This document shows, piece after piece, positions 10,008-18,607 of a stretch of 64,000 nt of DNA. Origin of the DNA: Pseudobacteroides cellulosolvens ATCC 35603 = DSM 2933 (GTDB lineage: Bacteria; Bacillota; Clostridia; Acetivibrionales; DSM-2933); contig NZ_LGTC01000001.1 of NCBI RefSeq assembly GCF_001262605.1, forward strand, positions 3,423,001 through 3,487,000. Reading direction: 5' to 3'. How positions within the stretch are numbered: position 1 is the stretch's first letter; each line of letters begins with the position of its first letter. A model generated the notes under the pieces. The model saw only the letters and a program-made list of their open reading frames with translations. It had not been told where the DNA came from and did no database searches. Position numbers and translations under genes: made by a program.

Positions 10008-10946
10008 CTACTGTTGATCATTCATTCTTCTTTTAAATACACCAATAAAATCTGTAAGTAAATTAATAATTATAATAATTATTATTAGAACTAATGCTGC
10101 TCCAAAAGCTTTTTCGGTCTGATTTCCCTCACCTGCAGGAGAAGCATAAAAAATAAATGATGTTAATGTAGATCCAGTACCCTTTAATGTATTTATAATA
10201 TTTGAAGGCATCCACCATTCTCCAGAGCTGTTTCCCATTTTCATTGTATCTCCGAGTGTAAGCCAGACTATAGCTGTATCTCCAATTATCCTTCCGATAC
10301 CTAGAGTCACAGCAGTAATAAGACCGTCTTTTGAGGCTGGAAGTACAACTTTTAAAACAGTTTGAAGCTTTGATGCTCCCAAAGCTAATGAGGCTTCTCT
10401 GTAATTAACTGGTACATTTTTTAGTGCTTCTTCACAAGTTTTTATCATGTAAGGCAATACCATTATTGCCATAGTTATTCCTGAAACAAGAAATGATCTT
10501 CCCAAAGCCTTGTCAGAGCCAGGAACCATTTCGCTTAAAAAAGCAAATTGAGGATTTGTAAATACTGCTAACGCAAAAATCGCTATGATTATTGTAGGAA
10601 CTCCTGAAAGCACTTCGATTCCCATTCTTAAAACTGAAGCCAGTTTATTCTTTGCTGCATACTCGTTTAAATACATTGCTGTGATCAATGACCATGGAAA
10701 TGCAACTACTAAGCCTATCAGAGTAAGAATCAAGCTGCCAAGTATAGGTGAACTTATGCCTCCACTCATTTTTTCATTTGAAGTTGGAGCAGGTGCTTTT
10801 AGAATAAAATCCGGTGACAGCTGGGATATTCCATTTATTATTAAATATATAATTATTCCTAGACATATACACACAGTAAAACTCATTGCCAACCAGGATA
10901 TTAAATAGCCTAAATAATCTCGCATAATTCTCTTATTCAATTCCAA
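10008..10946 (-). CDS. pstA: Phosphate ABC transporter permease PstA (second copy)
   Basis: About 312 residues with several hydrophobic segments. The BPD_transp_1 permease loop is recognisable (REASLALGASKLQTVLKVVLPASKDG, cut here at the EAA signature), and GGISSPILGSLILTLIGL is typical of PstA. It forms the inner-membrane channel with PstC (10933-11991), whose end it overlaps by 14 bp, so the two are translationally coupled. The start is uncertain: AGGAGGG lies just before TTG codons at 10946/10940, and an ATG is at 10925. No pstB follows; a candidate ATPase partner is encoded at 36771-37580. Confidence 0.9.
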   Translation of the reverse strand: MELNKRIMRDYLGYLISWLAMSFTVCICLGIIIYLIINGISQLSPDFILKAPAPTSNEKMSGGISSPILGSLILTLIGLVVAFPWSLITAMYLNEYAAKNKLASVLRMGIEVLSGVPTIIIAIFALAVFTNPQFAFLSEMVPGSDKALGRSFLVSGITMAIMVLPYMIKTCEEALKNVPVNYREASLALGASKLQTVLKVVLPASKDGLITAVTLGIGRIIGDTAIVWLTLGDTMKMGNSSGEWWMPSNIINTLKGTGSTLTSFIFYASPAGEGNQTEKAFGAALVLIIIIIIINLLTDFIGVFKRRMNDQQ

Positions 10947-11991
10947 CCCTCCTCTTTACTATATAATCAACAGCTTTTGACAAAATACTTAAGATCGTAC
11001 ATGTAACCAGCAGCAAAACTCCACATGCAAATAATGCTGATGATGTATATTCACCGGTCAATGTTTCCGACTTATTTACTATTGCTGAAGCCAAAGTAAG
11101 GACGGGTGTGAATAAGCTGTGAACTGGACTTATACATTGGGTAGGGTCAGGTACTATTCCTATACCTCCAATAACCATGGAAACGGCTATAGCCTCACCT
11201 GTAGCTGCTCCAATTGCAAGAATTATACCTGCGAATATCCCTGATTTTGCTGACGGAATTAAAACTTTTATAATTGTTCGCCATGGTGAAAAGCCAAGTG
11301 AATATGCTGCTTCCCTATATCTTTTGGGAACTGCTTTTAAAGCATCTATCGTAAGTGCTGTTATAATTGGCAAAATCATAAAACTAAGAACAATAACACC
11401 TGCTAATAAAGATCTTCCAGTCATTTGAAAATAACCTATGTATTGAGCTTGCATTTCAATAGTAATAAACTGCTTAATAAATGGAACTATTACAAGAATA
11501 CCTATCAAGCCATATATAACTGAGGGTACAGATGCAAGATACCTAATTATAATTTGAAATGGTCTTCTAAGCCAGACTGGTGCAAGCTCAGTTATGACAA
11601 CTGCTGTAAGTATTCCTACAGGGGCACTTATAAGAAGTGCTCCAATAGATGTGTATAATGTTCCTATTATTAAACCAAAGACACCGAATGTCTTAATGGG
11701 CTCGTCGGCAGAAGCTCTTGCAGCCTTCCAAATTTGCTGATCAAATCCAAGATTGGTTAAAAACCCAATACCGTTTTCACTAAATACTTTAACAGATTTT
11801 ATTCCAATAAAGACAAATATTATTAAAATAATGATACCACTTAATACTGCAATCAATAAAAAAGTCTTTTCAATTATAAATTCCCTGATTTTTTTCCACT
11901 TTCTATTTTGTTGTATTTCCTCATTGTTAGCAAGCTCATCACCAGATATAATATTTTTCTCACTCACCAAGTATTCCTGTTGCAAATGCAT
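10933..11991 (-). CDS. pstC: Phosphate ABC transporter permease PstC (second copy)
   Basis: 352 residues. The N-terminal cytoplasmic stretch of about 35 residues is longer than usual. Multiple membrane segments and the permease EAA loop (REAAYSLGFSPWRT) follow. A PstC-type motif, ASVPSVIYGLIG, is also present. RBS AAAGGAG sits 5 bp before ATG 11991. It lies directly downstream of a PstS-like gene and overlaps pstA2. Together these encode a second high-affinity phosphate uptake system distinct from the one at 30739-34296. Confidence 0.9.
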   Translation of the reverse strand: MHLQQEYLVSEKNIISGDELANNEEIQQNRKWKKIREFIIEKTFLLIAVLSGIIILIIFVFIGIKSVKVFSENGIGFLTNLGFDQQIWKAARASADEPIKTFGVFGLIIGTLYTSIGALLISAPVGILTAVVITELAPVWLRRPFQIIIRYLASVPSVIYGLIGILVIVPFIKQFITIEMQAQYIGYFQMTGRSLLAGVIVLSFMILPIITALTIDALKAVPKRYREAAYSLGFSPWRTIIKVLIPSAKSGIFAGIILAIGAATGEAIAVSMVIGGIGIVPDPTQCISPVHSLFTPVLTLASAIVNKSETLTGEYTSSALFACGVLLLVTCTILSILSKAVDYIVKRRVGIE

Positions 11992-12000
11992 TCCACTCCT

Positions 12001-13227
12001 TTATGATTCAATTTCATCCTTGTAATAGTAATCAAGATTAATAAAACCCTCTTCTTCAATTATCTTTCTCCCTGCTTTACTTCTCAAAAAGTTTATATAT
12101 TTTGCTTTTAAACCTTTTGCATCTCCGTTAGTCACCAGATTCAGTTTATTAACTAAAGGCCATTTCTTTTTTATAACACTATCCTTATCAGGTCTTACTC
12201 CTTCTATTGACACTGCCTTTACTGTTTCATTCAAAAACGGAAATGTTACAAAGCCGACAGCCAAAGGTTCTGATGCCACGGCTTGTCGGACTAATCCATT
12301 TGATGAATTAGGCATAGCTGTTCTTGCATATTCACCAAATTCATCAACCTTTAATATTCCTATATCATAAAATGTATTAGATGTACCAGTGCCTGCTTCC
12401 TGAACATTTACATAAACAGGATTATCATCACCCATTGCGGCTCTCCAGCTTAAGTACTTTCCTTCAAACAATTTGCAAATCTGATCCCTGTTAAGGTCAT
12501 TAATTTTATTTTGATTATTTATAATTACCGCAATTCCTTCTTTAGCGACTCTGTAACTTTTGATATCCGCATTATAGTATATTTCATCTGCCGATAGTTC
12601 CCTTGTGATGTTTGCTATATCAAACTGGCCATCAAGACATGCAGTTATACCAGCTGATGACCCTCCTCCAAAAACTCTGGCATCAAATTTAGGACTAAGT
12701 TTTTTTAGTTTATCAATTGCTCTTTGGGATATGTTAATAAATGCTGATGCACCACCCATTCTGAGTGTTCCTGACATCAGTGAAAAATATTTAATATTTA
12801 CACTTTTATTACTGTCATAACTTATAACTTCAGCATCAAAAGAAACCTTTACCATATCGCTAGGAAGCATAACAACTCCATCAATATTGATTGGTCCTTT
12901 TGTTAGCTCAACAACTTTTCCATTTATATCTGCATATGGCATATCCATTGCTAATTCAACCGTCCTGTCTGCCATATGTATGCTTACTTTATATTCTTCC
13001 TCGTTAAACTCATAATCTGCACCAAGGTATTCACATATGGTTTTAGCTGGAAGGTAAATTGTGCCATCATTTATTATGGGAGATTTATCATCAGCTACCT
13101 TTTCCCCATCAATAAAGAGATTCAATGAACCACCTTTATTATCAAGATCTGCAAAGTTAAATGCAGAAATTATTAATACAATATAAGAAATGATGAGTAA
13201 CAGAGTTAATCCTTTTTCCTTTGTCAT
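12001..13227 (-). CDS. Membrane-anchored PstS-like phosphate-binding protein with stalk domain
   Basis: 408 residues from ATG 13227, preceded by GGGAGG (the longer frame adds 7 unlikely residues). One N-terminal membrane segment has no lipobox cysteine, so it is anchored differently from an ordinary PstS lipoprotein. Next comes a copper-amine-oxidase-N-like stalk module (about 25-130: LFIDGEKV, GTIYLPAKTI, GVVMLPSDMV). A PBP-like phosphate-binding domain follows (about 150-405) with RMGGASAFI, FGGGSSAG, NITRELSADE and EAGTGTSNTF. Pho box upstream. It should feed PstC2-PstA2 encoded just downstream. Confidence 0.85.
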   Translation of the reverse strand: MTKEKGLTLLLIISYIVLIISAFNFADLDNKGGSLNLFIDGEKVADDKSPIINDGTIYLPAKTICEYLGADYEFNEEEYKVSIHMADRTVELAMDMPYADINGKVVELTKGPINIDGVVMLPSDMVKVSFDAEVISYDSNKSVNIKYFSLMSGTLRMGGASAFINISQRAIDKLKKLSPKFDARVFGGGSSAGITACLDGQFDIANITRELSADEIYYNADIKSYRVAKEGIAVIINNQNKINDLNRDQICKLFEGKYLSWRAAMGDDNPVYVNVQEAGTGTSNTFYDIGILKVDEFGEYARTAMPNSSNGLVRQAVASEPLAVGFVTFPFLNETVKAVSIEGVRPDKDSVIKKKWPLVNKLNLVTNGDAKGLKAKYINFLRSKAGRKIIEEEGFINLDYYYKDEIES

Positions 13228-13301
13228 ATCTATCCTCCCCCAAATCAAGCGTTAAACCTTTTTAAACTAATTTGCCTTTCCGCTAAATTTTATACACAAA
13301 A

Positions 13302-13340
13302 TATTAAGTATGTATAAAATTAATGTTAAGATATCTTTAT
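13302..13340 (-). promoter_or_regulatory. Pho box upstream of pstS2-pstC2-pstA2
   Basis: On the plus strand, TATTAA (13302), TATAAA (13313), TGTTAA (13324) and CTTTAT (13335) start every 11 bp, which reads TTAACA-like on the minus strand. It lies about 75 bp before the start at 13227. The whole block is a near-duplicate of 14940-15000. Confidence 0.6.
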
Positions 13341-13354
13341 TAAATAAAAATTGG

Positions 13355-14602
13355 TTAGTCTAAATTTGATCTATTCAAACACATCGAAATAATTTTTATT
13401 ACTTCTCCTCTTGTTATATAATTGTCCGGCTTAAAAGTATTATCACTATACCCGGTAATAATTCCTAAATTATAAGCAGATTCAATATAATCCTTTGCCC
13501 ATAATGGAATAGATCTTAAGTCTTTGTAATTCAACTTTGATTTATTTTCTTGAGGAAATTTGAATGCTTTCATTACTATTACAGCCATTTCAGATCTGGT
13601 TAGCTTATTACCTGCTCTTATGGTATTGTCACTATATCCGTTAATTAATGCCCTATCAAATGCAGTCTGAATAAACCCCACAGCCCAATCTGGTAGACTG
13701 AGCTGATCTTTAAACTTGAGAGTGCATTCCTTAGCTGCTTCTAATTTTTGAGATTTCACTAACAAAACAATAGCTTCAGCTCTAGAAATATAATCATCAG
13801 GTCTTACTCTTCCATCTAAACTACCTAATAGTATTCCCCTTTTAAACAAATCTTCAATAAAATCCTGTGCCCAATGCCCATTTATATCTTTAAATGATGT
13901 ACTTGCAGGCTTTTGTTTGTCACTATCAACTTTTGTGAATGGAGGTGTATCTGATATAGATAAATTAGATTGTGGAGTTTGATTTTGTGCTGTTGGATTT
14001 AGGGATGTACTTGTTTGGGGTGCTGGTGTTTGTAGTGCTGGTGTCTGGGTTGTTGACGATTGATATATTGGCTTTGGGGTAATTGGTGTTAGTTTAGTAT
14101 TATCTGATTTTTTAAAAATATCTATTTCACCTTTTAGAGAATGAATATCTATTTTATTTGTGCCATCCCCTCCAATAACTGATTCTAATATAATATTTGT
14201 CTTACCATCTTCAGCATCAGATAAAATGGAAAAATTTACAGAACATATCTCAATAGATTTTGCATCTTTTATCCCATTACTGCTAGCGAATGCAAATTTA
14301 ATTTCTCCATCACTATTTAGTATATTTGTGCCATGAAGCCAACTCTTTAGAAAAGTGCCTATCGAAATATCTTCTTCTTTTACATAAAGCTTTTTCTTGT
14401 CATACTTTAAAGAAAACTGCAAACCGGATATATTTTCAGGTTCATCAAGTATTAATGTTATTTTAACTTTTTCTCCTTGACCCCCAGTGCCAGAATTTAC
14501 TTTTAATATAGCCTGACCTTGTGAAAACGCCGTAATAACACTAATGTAAATAAAAACAAATGCTATAAGACAAGCCTTTTTTATTTTTTTACTATCCAGC
14601 AT
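13355..14602 (-). CDS. Cohesin-SLH surface anchoring scaffold
   Basis: 415 residues: signal peptide (1-28), one type-I-like cohesin (about 30-155; GEKVKITLILDEPENISGLQ, YDKKKLYV), a Pro/Thr/Gln linker (TPAPQTP repeats, 165-230), then three SLH repeats (about 237-415; DINGHWAQDFIEDLFKRGIL, VRPDDYISRAEAIVLLVK). SLH domains bind secondary cell-wall polymers, so this protein would hold a dockerin-bearing partner on the cell surface. RBS AAAGGGG before ATG 14602. It lies directly downstream of a broken dockerin gene. The C-terminus (SNLD) is the same as that of the 15004 protein. Confidence 0.9.
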   Translation of the reverse strand: MLDSKKIKKACLIAFVFIYISVITAFSQGQAILKVNSGTGGQGEKVKITLILDEPENISGLQFSLKYDKKKLYVKEEDISIGTFLKSWLHGTNILNSDGEIKFAFASSNGIKDAKSIEICSVNFSILSDAEDGKTNIILESVIGGDGTNKIDIHSLKGEIDIFKKSDNTKLTPITPKPIYQSSTTQTPALQTPAPQTSTSLNPTAQNQTPQSNLSISDTPPFTKVDSDKQKPASTSFKDINGHWAQDFIEDLFKRGILLGSLDGRVRPDDYISRAEAIVLLVKSQKLEAAKECTLKFKDQLSLPDWAVGFIQTAFDRALINGYSDNTIRAGNKLTRSEMAVIVMKAFKFPQENKSKLNYKDLRSIPLWAKDYIESAYNLGIITGYSDNTFKPDNYITRGEVIKIISMCLNRSNLD

Positions 14603-14604
14603 AA

Positions 14605-14900
14605 TTAACCCCTTTCTACAGGAAACTTAGGAATAATCTTCAATATTTTCGATCTCATGAGTATATAATCAGAAGAGTTTATAAATCCATCACCGCTTAC
14701 ATCAGCTGCCTTTTTCAATATATATACGGAAATTCTGTTGCCTTTTACAATAAATAAGATTTTAAAAGATAGTAATCGCCTGCATCAAAATGACCGTCTC
14801 CAGAAATATCACCAAAAATAAAATCAGGTATTGAGTCTGATATCGAAATAAATCCATCAGATTTTGTCAACAAAATATTCAACCATACATCAGCTTTACA
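14605..14900 (-). pseudogene. Broken dockerin-bearing protein (C-terminal remnant)
   Basis: Minus-strand translation gives a near-complete dockerin: GDISGDGHFDAGDYYLLKSYLL, an in-frame TAA, then ADVSGDGFINSSDYILMRSK and a short tail ending at TAA 14605-14607. Both Ca-binding loops are intact. About 30 residues upstream resemble the segment preceding the dockerin of the PstS protein at 18608. This is therefore probably what is left of a second PstS-dockerin gene, lost by deletion and a nonsense mutation. It lies between a Pho box and a cohesin-SLH gene. Confidence 0.75.
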
Positions 14901-14951
14901 AACATTAATGCCTTTAAACCAATTTGTATTTACTAAATTTTACACATTAAA

Positions 14952-14991
14952 TATTAAGCTTATATTAAAATTGAAGTTAATATATCTTTAT
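14952..14991 (-). promoter_or_regulatory. Pho box upstream of the dockerin pseudogene
   Basis: Plus-strand TATTAA (14952), TATTAA (14963), AGTTAA (14975) and CTTTAT (14986), nearly 11-bp periodic. Sequence and surroundings match the box at 13302-13340, marking an ancestral duplication. It may still drive the cohesin-SLH gene at 13355. Confidence 0.5.
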
Positions 14992-15003
14992 TGAATAATT
15001 ATT

Positions 15004-16143
15004 TTAATCCAAATTTGACGCTTTAAGAAACTTGTATATAATCGCAGCAGCCTGTTCTCTCAACGAATTACTTTTTGGAATAAACTTAGTATCAGACATT
15101 CCATTTACTATTCCGAGCACATTCGCTCCCTTGACATAATCCTGTGCCCAACTACTTATATCTTTCATATCACTGAACCTATTTTTATATTTACTGACAT
15201 AACCCTTAGTTTCAAGGCCATTTATATATTCATAAGCCCTCATAATCATGGCACACATCTGTTCACGTGTAATATTGCTATTAGGTTCAAACCTTCCAGC
15301 ACCCATACCCTCTATAATCTTAGATTTTACCGCAGTGGCAACAAGTTTGTCGTACCATTCCCCTGCCTTAACATCTTTAAATTCACCTTTATAATCAATT
15401 AGATCCAGTTCCAATGCACGTACGATAAATGCAGCAAACTGAGCCCTTGTAACATTGTTTTGGGGTTTAAAGTTATTACTGTCAACACCCATTACCACCT
15501 TTCTTTCAACCAATTTATCAATATATACCTTTGCCCAGTGCTTGATATCAACATCATTAAAGGTTTTTAACCCTGCAGATGGTCTTTTCAAATCTGACGA
15601 CAAAATTTCCAAAGTACGGGTAAAGGCCTCATCATTATTTACATGGTAAACTTTAAACTGCGTATCAACGAGGCCAAAGGGCTTTAGCACAAACCTTTTA
15701 ATTCCAGGTTTAGCATCTTTTTTTACCTTGAACTTCACATTAATGATATTAGCACCATTTTTTATCGTAACTGGGTTTGTTATATTAAAATAAGCAACAC
15801 GAATATTTTGCTTATTATCACTTTTATTTATAGAATTAAATTTATTAGTAAAATCAATATAGCTATTCATCAAATCTTTTTCAGGACTATTATTTAAAAG
15901 TTCAAAATTAAAATGGTCATATTCCAGTACAACCTCTACTCCTTTTGTTGTAAGGGTATTTAGATTATCTCCAGATAGTCTTAGGGACATTGTAAATTCA
16001 TCACCAGGGAAATAGGTTTGTTTACCAAACTTTATATCAGGGACTACATCATCGCTTCCTTCTGCTTTTATCTGTACACTAAAAGTCAAAACAACCAAAC
16101 TTATAAGGAGAATGATCAAAGTGATCTTATTCTTTATTATCAT
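15004..16143 (-). CDS. Divergent cohesin-SLH surface anchoring protein
   Basis: 379 residues from ATG 16143 (GGATGTG upstream; the frame can extend 7 residues). A signal peptide is followed by a cohesin-like beta-sandwich (about 30-190; FGKQTYFPGDEFTMSLRLSG, GVEVVLEYDHFNFELL). This resembles the third module of the 16270 protein more than the canonical type I cohesins. Three SLH repeats fill 200-379 (DIKHWAKVYIDKLVERKVVM, FEPNSNITREQMCAMI). It probably anchors to the wall and may bind a dockerin of a different specificity. Confidence 0.8.
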   Translation of the reverse strand: MIIKNKITLIILLISLVVLTFSVQIKAEGSDDVVPDIKFGKQTYFPGDEFTMSLRLSGDNLNTLTTKGVEVVLEYDHFNFELLNNSPEKDLMNSYIDFTNKFNSINKSDNKQNIRVAYFNITNPVTIKNGANIINVKFKVKKDAKPGIKRFVLKPFGLVDTQFKVYHVNNDEAFTRTLEILSSDLKRPSAGLKTFNDVDIKHWAKVYIDKLVERKVVMGVDSNNFKPQNNVTRAQFAAFIVRALELDLIDYKGEFKDVKAGEWYDKLVATAVKSKIIEGMGAGRFEPNSNITREQMCAMIMRAYEYINGLETKGYVSKYKNRFSDMKDISSWAQDYVKGANVLGIVNGMSDTKFIPKSNSLREQAAAIIYKFLKASNLD

Positions 16144-16269
16144 AGAATCACATCCATTATTCATAAAAAATTTACTGAAAGGAGAAGCTGTTTTGCCTCT
16201 CCAATCAGCATTAGTAAATTACTTGTGAGGAATTTGTAAAGCGAATTTTATTTTTAAATCAAGGGGGTT

Positions 16270-18537
16270 TTAGTTAATTCCAATATTATTAATTTCAAAA
16301 GACTGCACCCAGAGATGGAAGTCTAATGATCCTATTTCAACATCTTTTGAGAAATCAGCTCTTAATGCATCTTCTGTACTAAGATCAGTTGTGTTATTGT
16401 CATATTTCTCATTGTACATAAGTACCCATGCTGAGAAGTCTTCTGTGTCTATAACACCGTCTGCTTTTGTTTCTACAGTGCTTGTTGCTTTGTTTATTGT
16501 ACCTACATCACCAGGATAAATTACAGTTGGTTCAGTTGAAGTACCTACTATAGCTACTTTACCTGATTTGAGGTTTATAGCAATATTCTTCTTGAGATAT
16601 CCAACGCCTTCAATTGTAAGTATAGTTGCATTTAAGTCTGAAGCATATATTCTGAATGTACCTTTAACTTTATTATCTACCTTGTCTAGTTTTGCATAAT
16701 TTCCATCAACATCTGCCAAGAAAGCTTTATCCCCATTTATTACTACTCCAGTATCTCCCTCACTCTTCTTTAAAGTGAATTTGAGGTTTTTGTATGCTTC
16801 ATTGATTTGTTTCTGAACTAATTTTGATGCAATTTCATTACCAAGAGTACTAGCTAATAAAGGAGTCTTTCCAAGGAATATGCTTATATTTCCTTCAATT
16901 ACTGCATCGCCTGTTACTATGATATCTTGCATAAAAGCTTCACCGCTATTTACTGTATATACTTTACCAGTTGTTCTGTCAATCATCTTTATTGCACTGA
17001 AAGCGAGCTTATATGTATCAACTGGTGTAGTATCTTTAATTTTTAGATATGCTGTATATATTACTTTTCCGTCAGTAAGAGCTGTTTCTTTGTCCATATC
17101 AAGGTATATTGCTTTAAGCTTTTTGTCATTGCCTGTTCCCAAATCATATTTGTAATTGAAGTTAATGCCTGTGTTTTCCAAACTTGCATCTGCAGTTCCC
17201 TTACCAAGTTCGAATTTTGATCCATCGTATCCAAATTCAATCATAAGGTTGTTTGTCTTATCATTACCAGTGTTAACTCCGCTAAATGCCATCTGAAGCT
17301 TTACAACGTCGCCTGCAACATATTTTGGTTTATCAAGTGTTATAACAGGCTTAATGTTCTGGTCATTCACATCTTTAACTGTAACACTTGCATCCGAGAA
17401 CTGTGCTTTCACTGGATAAGTCTGCATTGAATAGAATGGTATTCCTCCAACTGATACAGGAGGTGCAGATATCTTTATTGAATAGGCCCCCTTTGGTGAT
17501 CCATCCTGTATAAGGAATGTAACTGATACTAAACGGCCATTTGCCAATATATGAGTATTTGATGCACCTGTGTTTTGTGAGTCAGTATAAAGCAATACTG
17601 CACCCTTTGAATAATCATCAGCCATATCTATATCTTCAATGCTGCTTACTACACTTCCTTTTTCAAAGGAATCAAGCTTTAATACGTTTTTATTATACTC
17701 AAAATATAATTCACCAGATGTAAGACCTTGTGAAGGAACATTTGAAAGATCAACATTTACAGTTACTTTCTGTTTTGGATATCCTGCTGCATCAGTACTA
17801 CCTTTTACTGTAACATCAGATATTACTATAGGAGTTGGTGTGTTTGTGGGAGTGTTTGTAGGTGTATTTGTAGGTGTATTTGTAGGTGTGTTTGTTGCTG
17901 TTGGCTCTGGTGTATTTGTAGGTGTGTTTGTAGATGTTGGTACTGGAGTATTTGTAGCTGTCGGTTCTGGAGTGTTTGTAGGAGTGTTAGTTGGTGTTTC
18001 AACTGCTAGTGTTCCTACTATTACATTAGCATTTCCAAATACAGCATTGAATGGTTCATAATTAGGATTATAGAAAGTAGGATTTTCTCCATCATTAGCA
18101 AGTGATATTGGATATGCTCCATTTGGACAATCAGCATTAACAGTAAATGTTAATGTTGCTAGAACACCGTTTGTTTTTATATGAGAAGTTCCACTCTGTG
18201 CATCATCAGCATAAAGAACTATCAAGCTTTTTCCATCAAAATTTGTACCAATATCTTTAGCACTGTTTGTTATAGGTCCATTTAGTGCACTTACAAACTT
18301 CATTTTTGTAGTATCAAAATTAACAATAACTGTTCCAGCAACCAAGCCATCTGCAGGAACATTTTCTACTGTCAAAGGTACAGAAATTGTTTGACCTGCA
18401 TCAGTCTTTATGTCTGCTATAGATACCTTTAATTCTCCATCAGCAAATATTTTTATGGGCAATATTGAAGATATCATACAAATCGTAACTATTAAACTTA
18501 TTGCTACTCTTTTAAATCTTGAGATATTCGTTTTCAT
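16270..18537 (-). CDS. Multi-cohesin scaffoldin with dockerin-like C-terminus
   Basis: 755 residues: signal peptide (1-33); cohesin 1 (34-175); long TNTPTNTPEPTA linker (180-240); cohesin 2 (243-390); a third, divergent cohesin-type module (395-550; LDKPKYVAGDVVKLQMAFSG); a carboxypeptidase-regulatory-like beta module (555-665); and a C-terminal divergent dockerin (672-755; ADGVIDTEDFSAWVLMY and ADFSKDVEIGSLDFHLW). This is the layout of an adaptor scaffoldin: it collects dockerin proteins and itself docks onto an anchoring scaffold. It lies in one unit with the PstS-dockerin gene upstream. Strong RBS (GGGAGAG). Confidence 0.85.
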   Translation of the reverse strand: MKTNISRFKRVAISLIVTICMISSILPIKIFADGELKVSIADIKTDAGQTISVPLTVENVPADGLVAGTVIVNFDTTKMKFVSALNGPITNSAKDIGTNFDGKSLIVLYADDAQSGTSHIKTNGVLATLTFTVNADCPNGAYPISLANDGENPTFYNPNYEPFNAVFGNANVIVGTLAVETPTNTPTNTPEPTATNTPVPTSTNTPTNTPEPTATNTPTNTPTNTPTNTPTNTPTPIVISDVTVKGSTDAAGYPKQKVTVNVDLSNVPSQGLTSGELYFEYNKNVLKLDSFEKGSVVSSIEDIDMADDYSKGAVLLYTDSQNTGASNTHILANGRLVSVTFLIQDGSPKGAYSIKISAPPVSVGGIPFYSMQTYPVKAQFSDASVTVKDVNDQNIKPVITLDKPKYVAGDVVKLQMAFSGVNTGNDKTNNLMIEFGYDGSKFELGKGTADASLENTGINFNYKYDLGTGNDKKLKAIYLDMDKETALTDGKVIYTAYLKIKDTTPVDTYKLAFSAIKMIDRTTGKVYTVNSGEAFMQDIIVTGDAVIEGNISIFLGKTPLLASTLGNEIASKLVQKQINEAYKNLKFTLKKSEGDTGVVINGDKAFLADVDGNYAKLDKVDNKVKGTFRIYASDLNATILTIEGVGYLKKNIAINLKSGKVAIVGTSTEPTVIYPGDVGTINKATSTVETKADGVIDTEDFSAWVLMYNEKYDNNTTDLSTEDALRADFSKDVEIGSLDFHLWVQSFEINNIGIN

Positions 18538-18607
18538 TTTTCTTCTCTCCCTCTTATTTTACTGGTTTATATTGCAGTTTCAAATGCTACTCACATAACT
18601 AATCTCA

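Noticed and set aside
10585..10908. Plus-strand open frames opposite pst genes (also 11177-11428, 32869-33363)
   Set aside because: They are antisense shadows of hydrophobic permease codons, with no RBS or recognisable domains.
17818..18000. Regular repeats on both strands (TNTP coding repeats; GVFVGVFVG in the antisense frame)
   Set aside because: They encode the Thr/Pro linker of the scaffoldin at 16270; the antisense frame is a shadow. Not a CRISPR array: no spacers.
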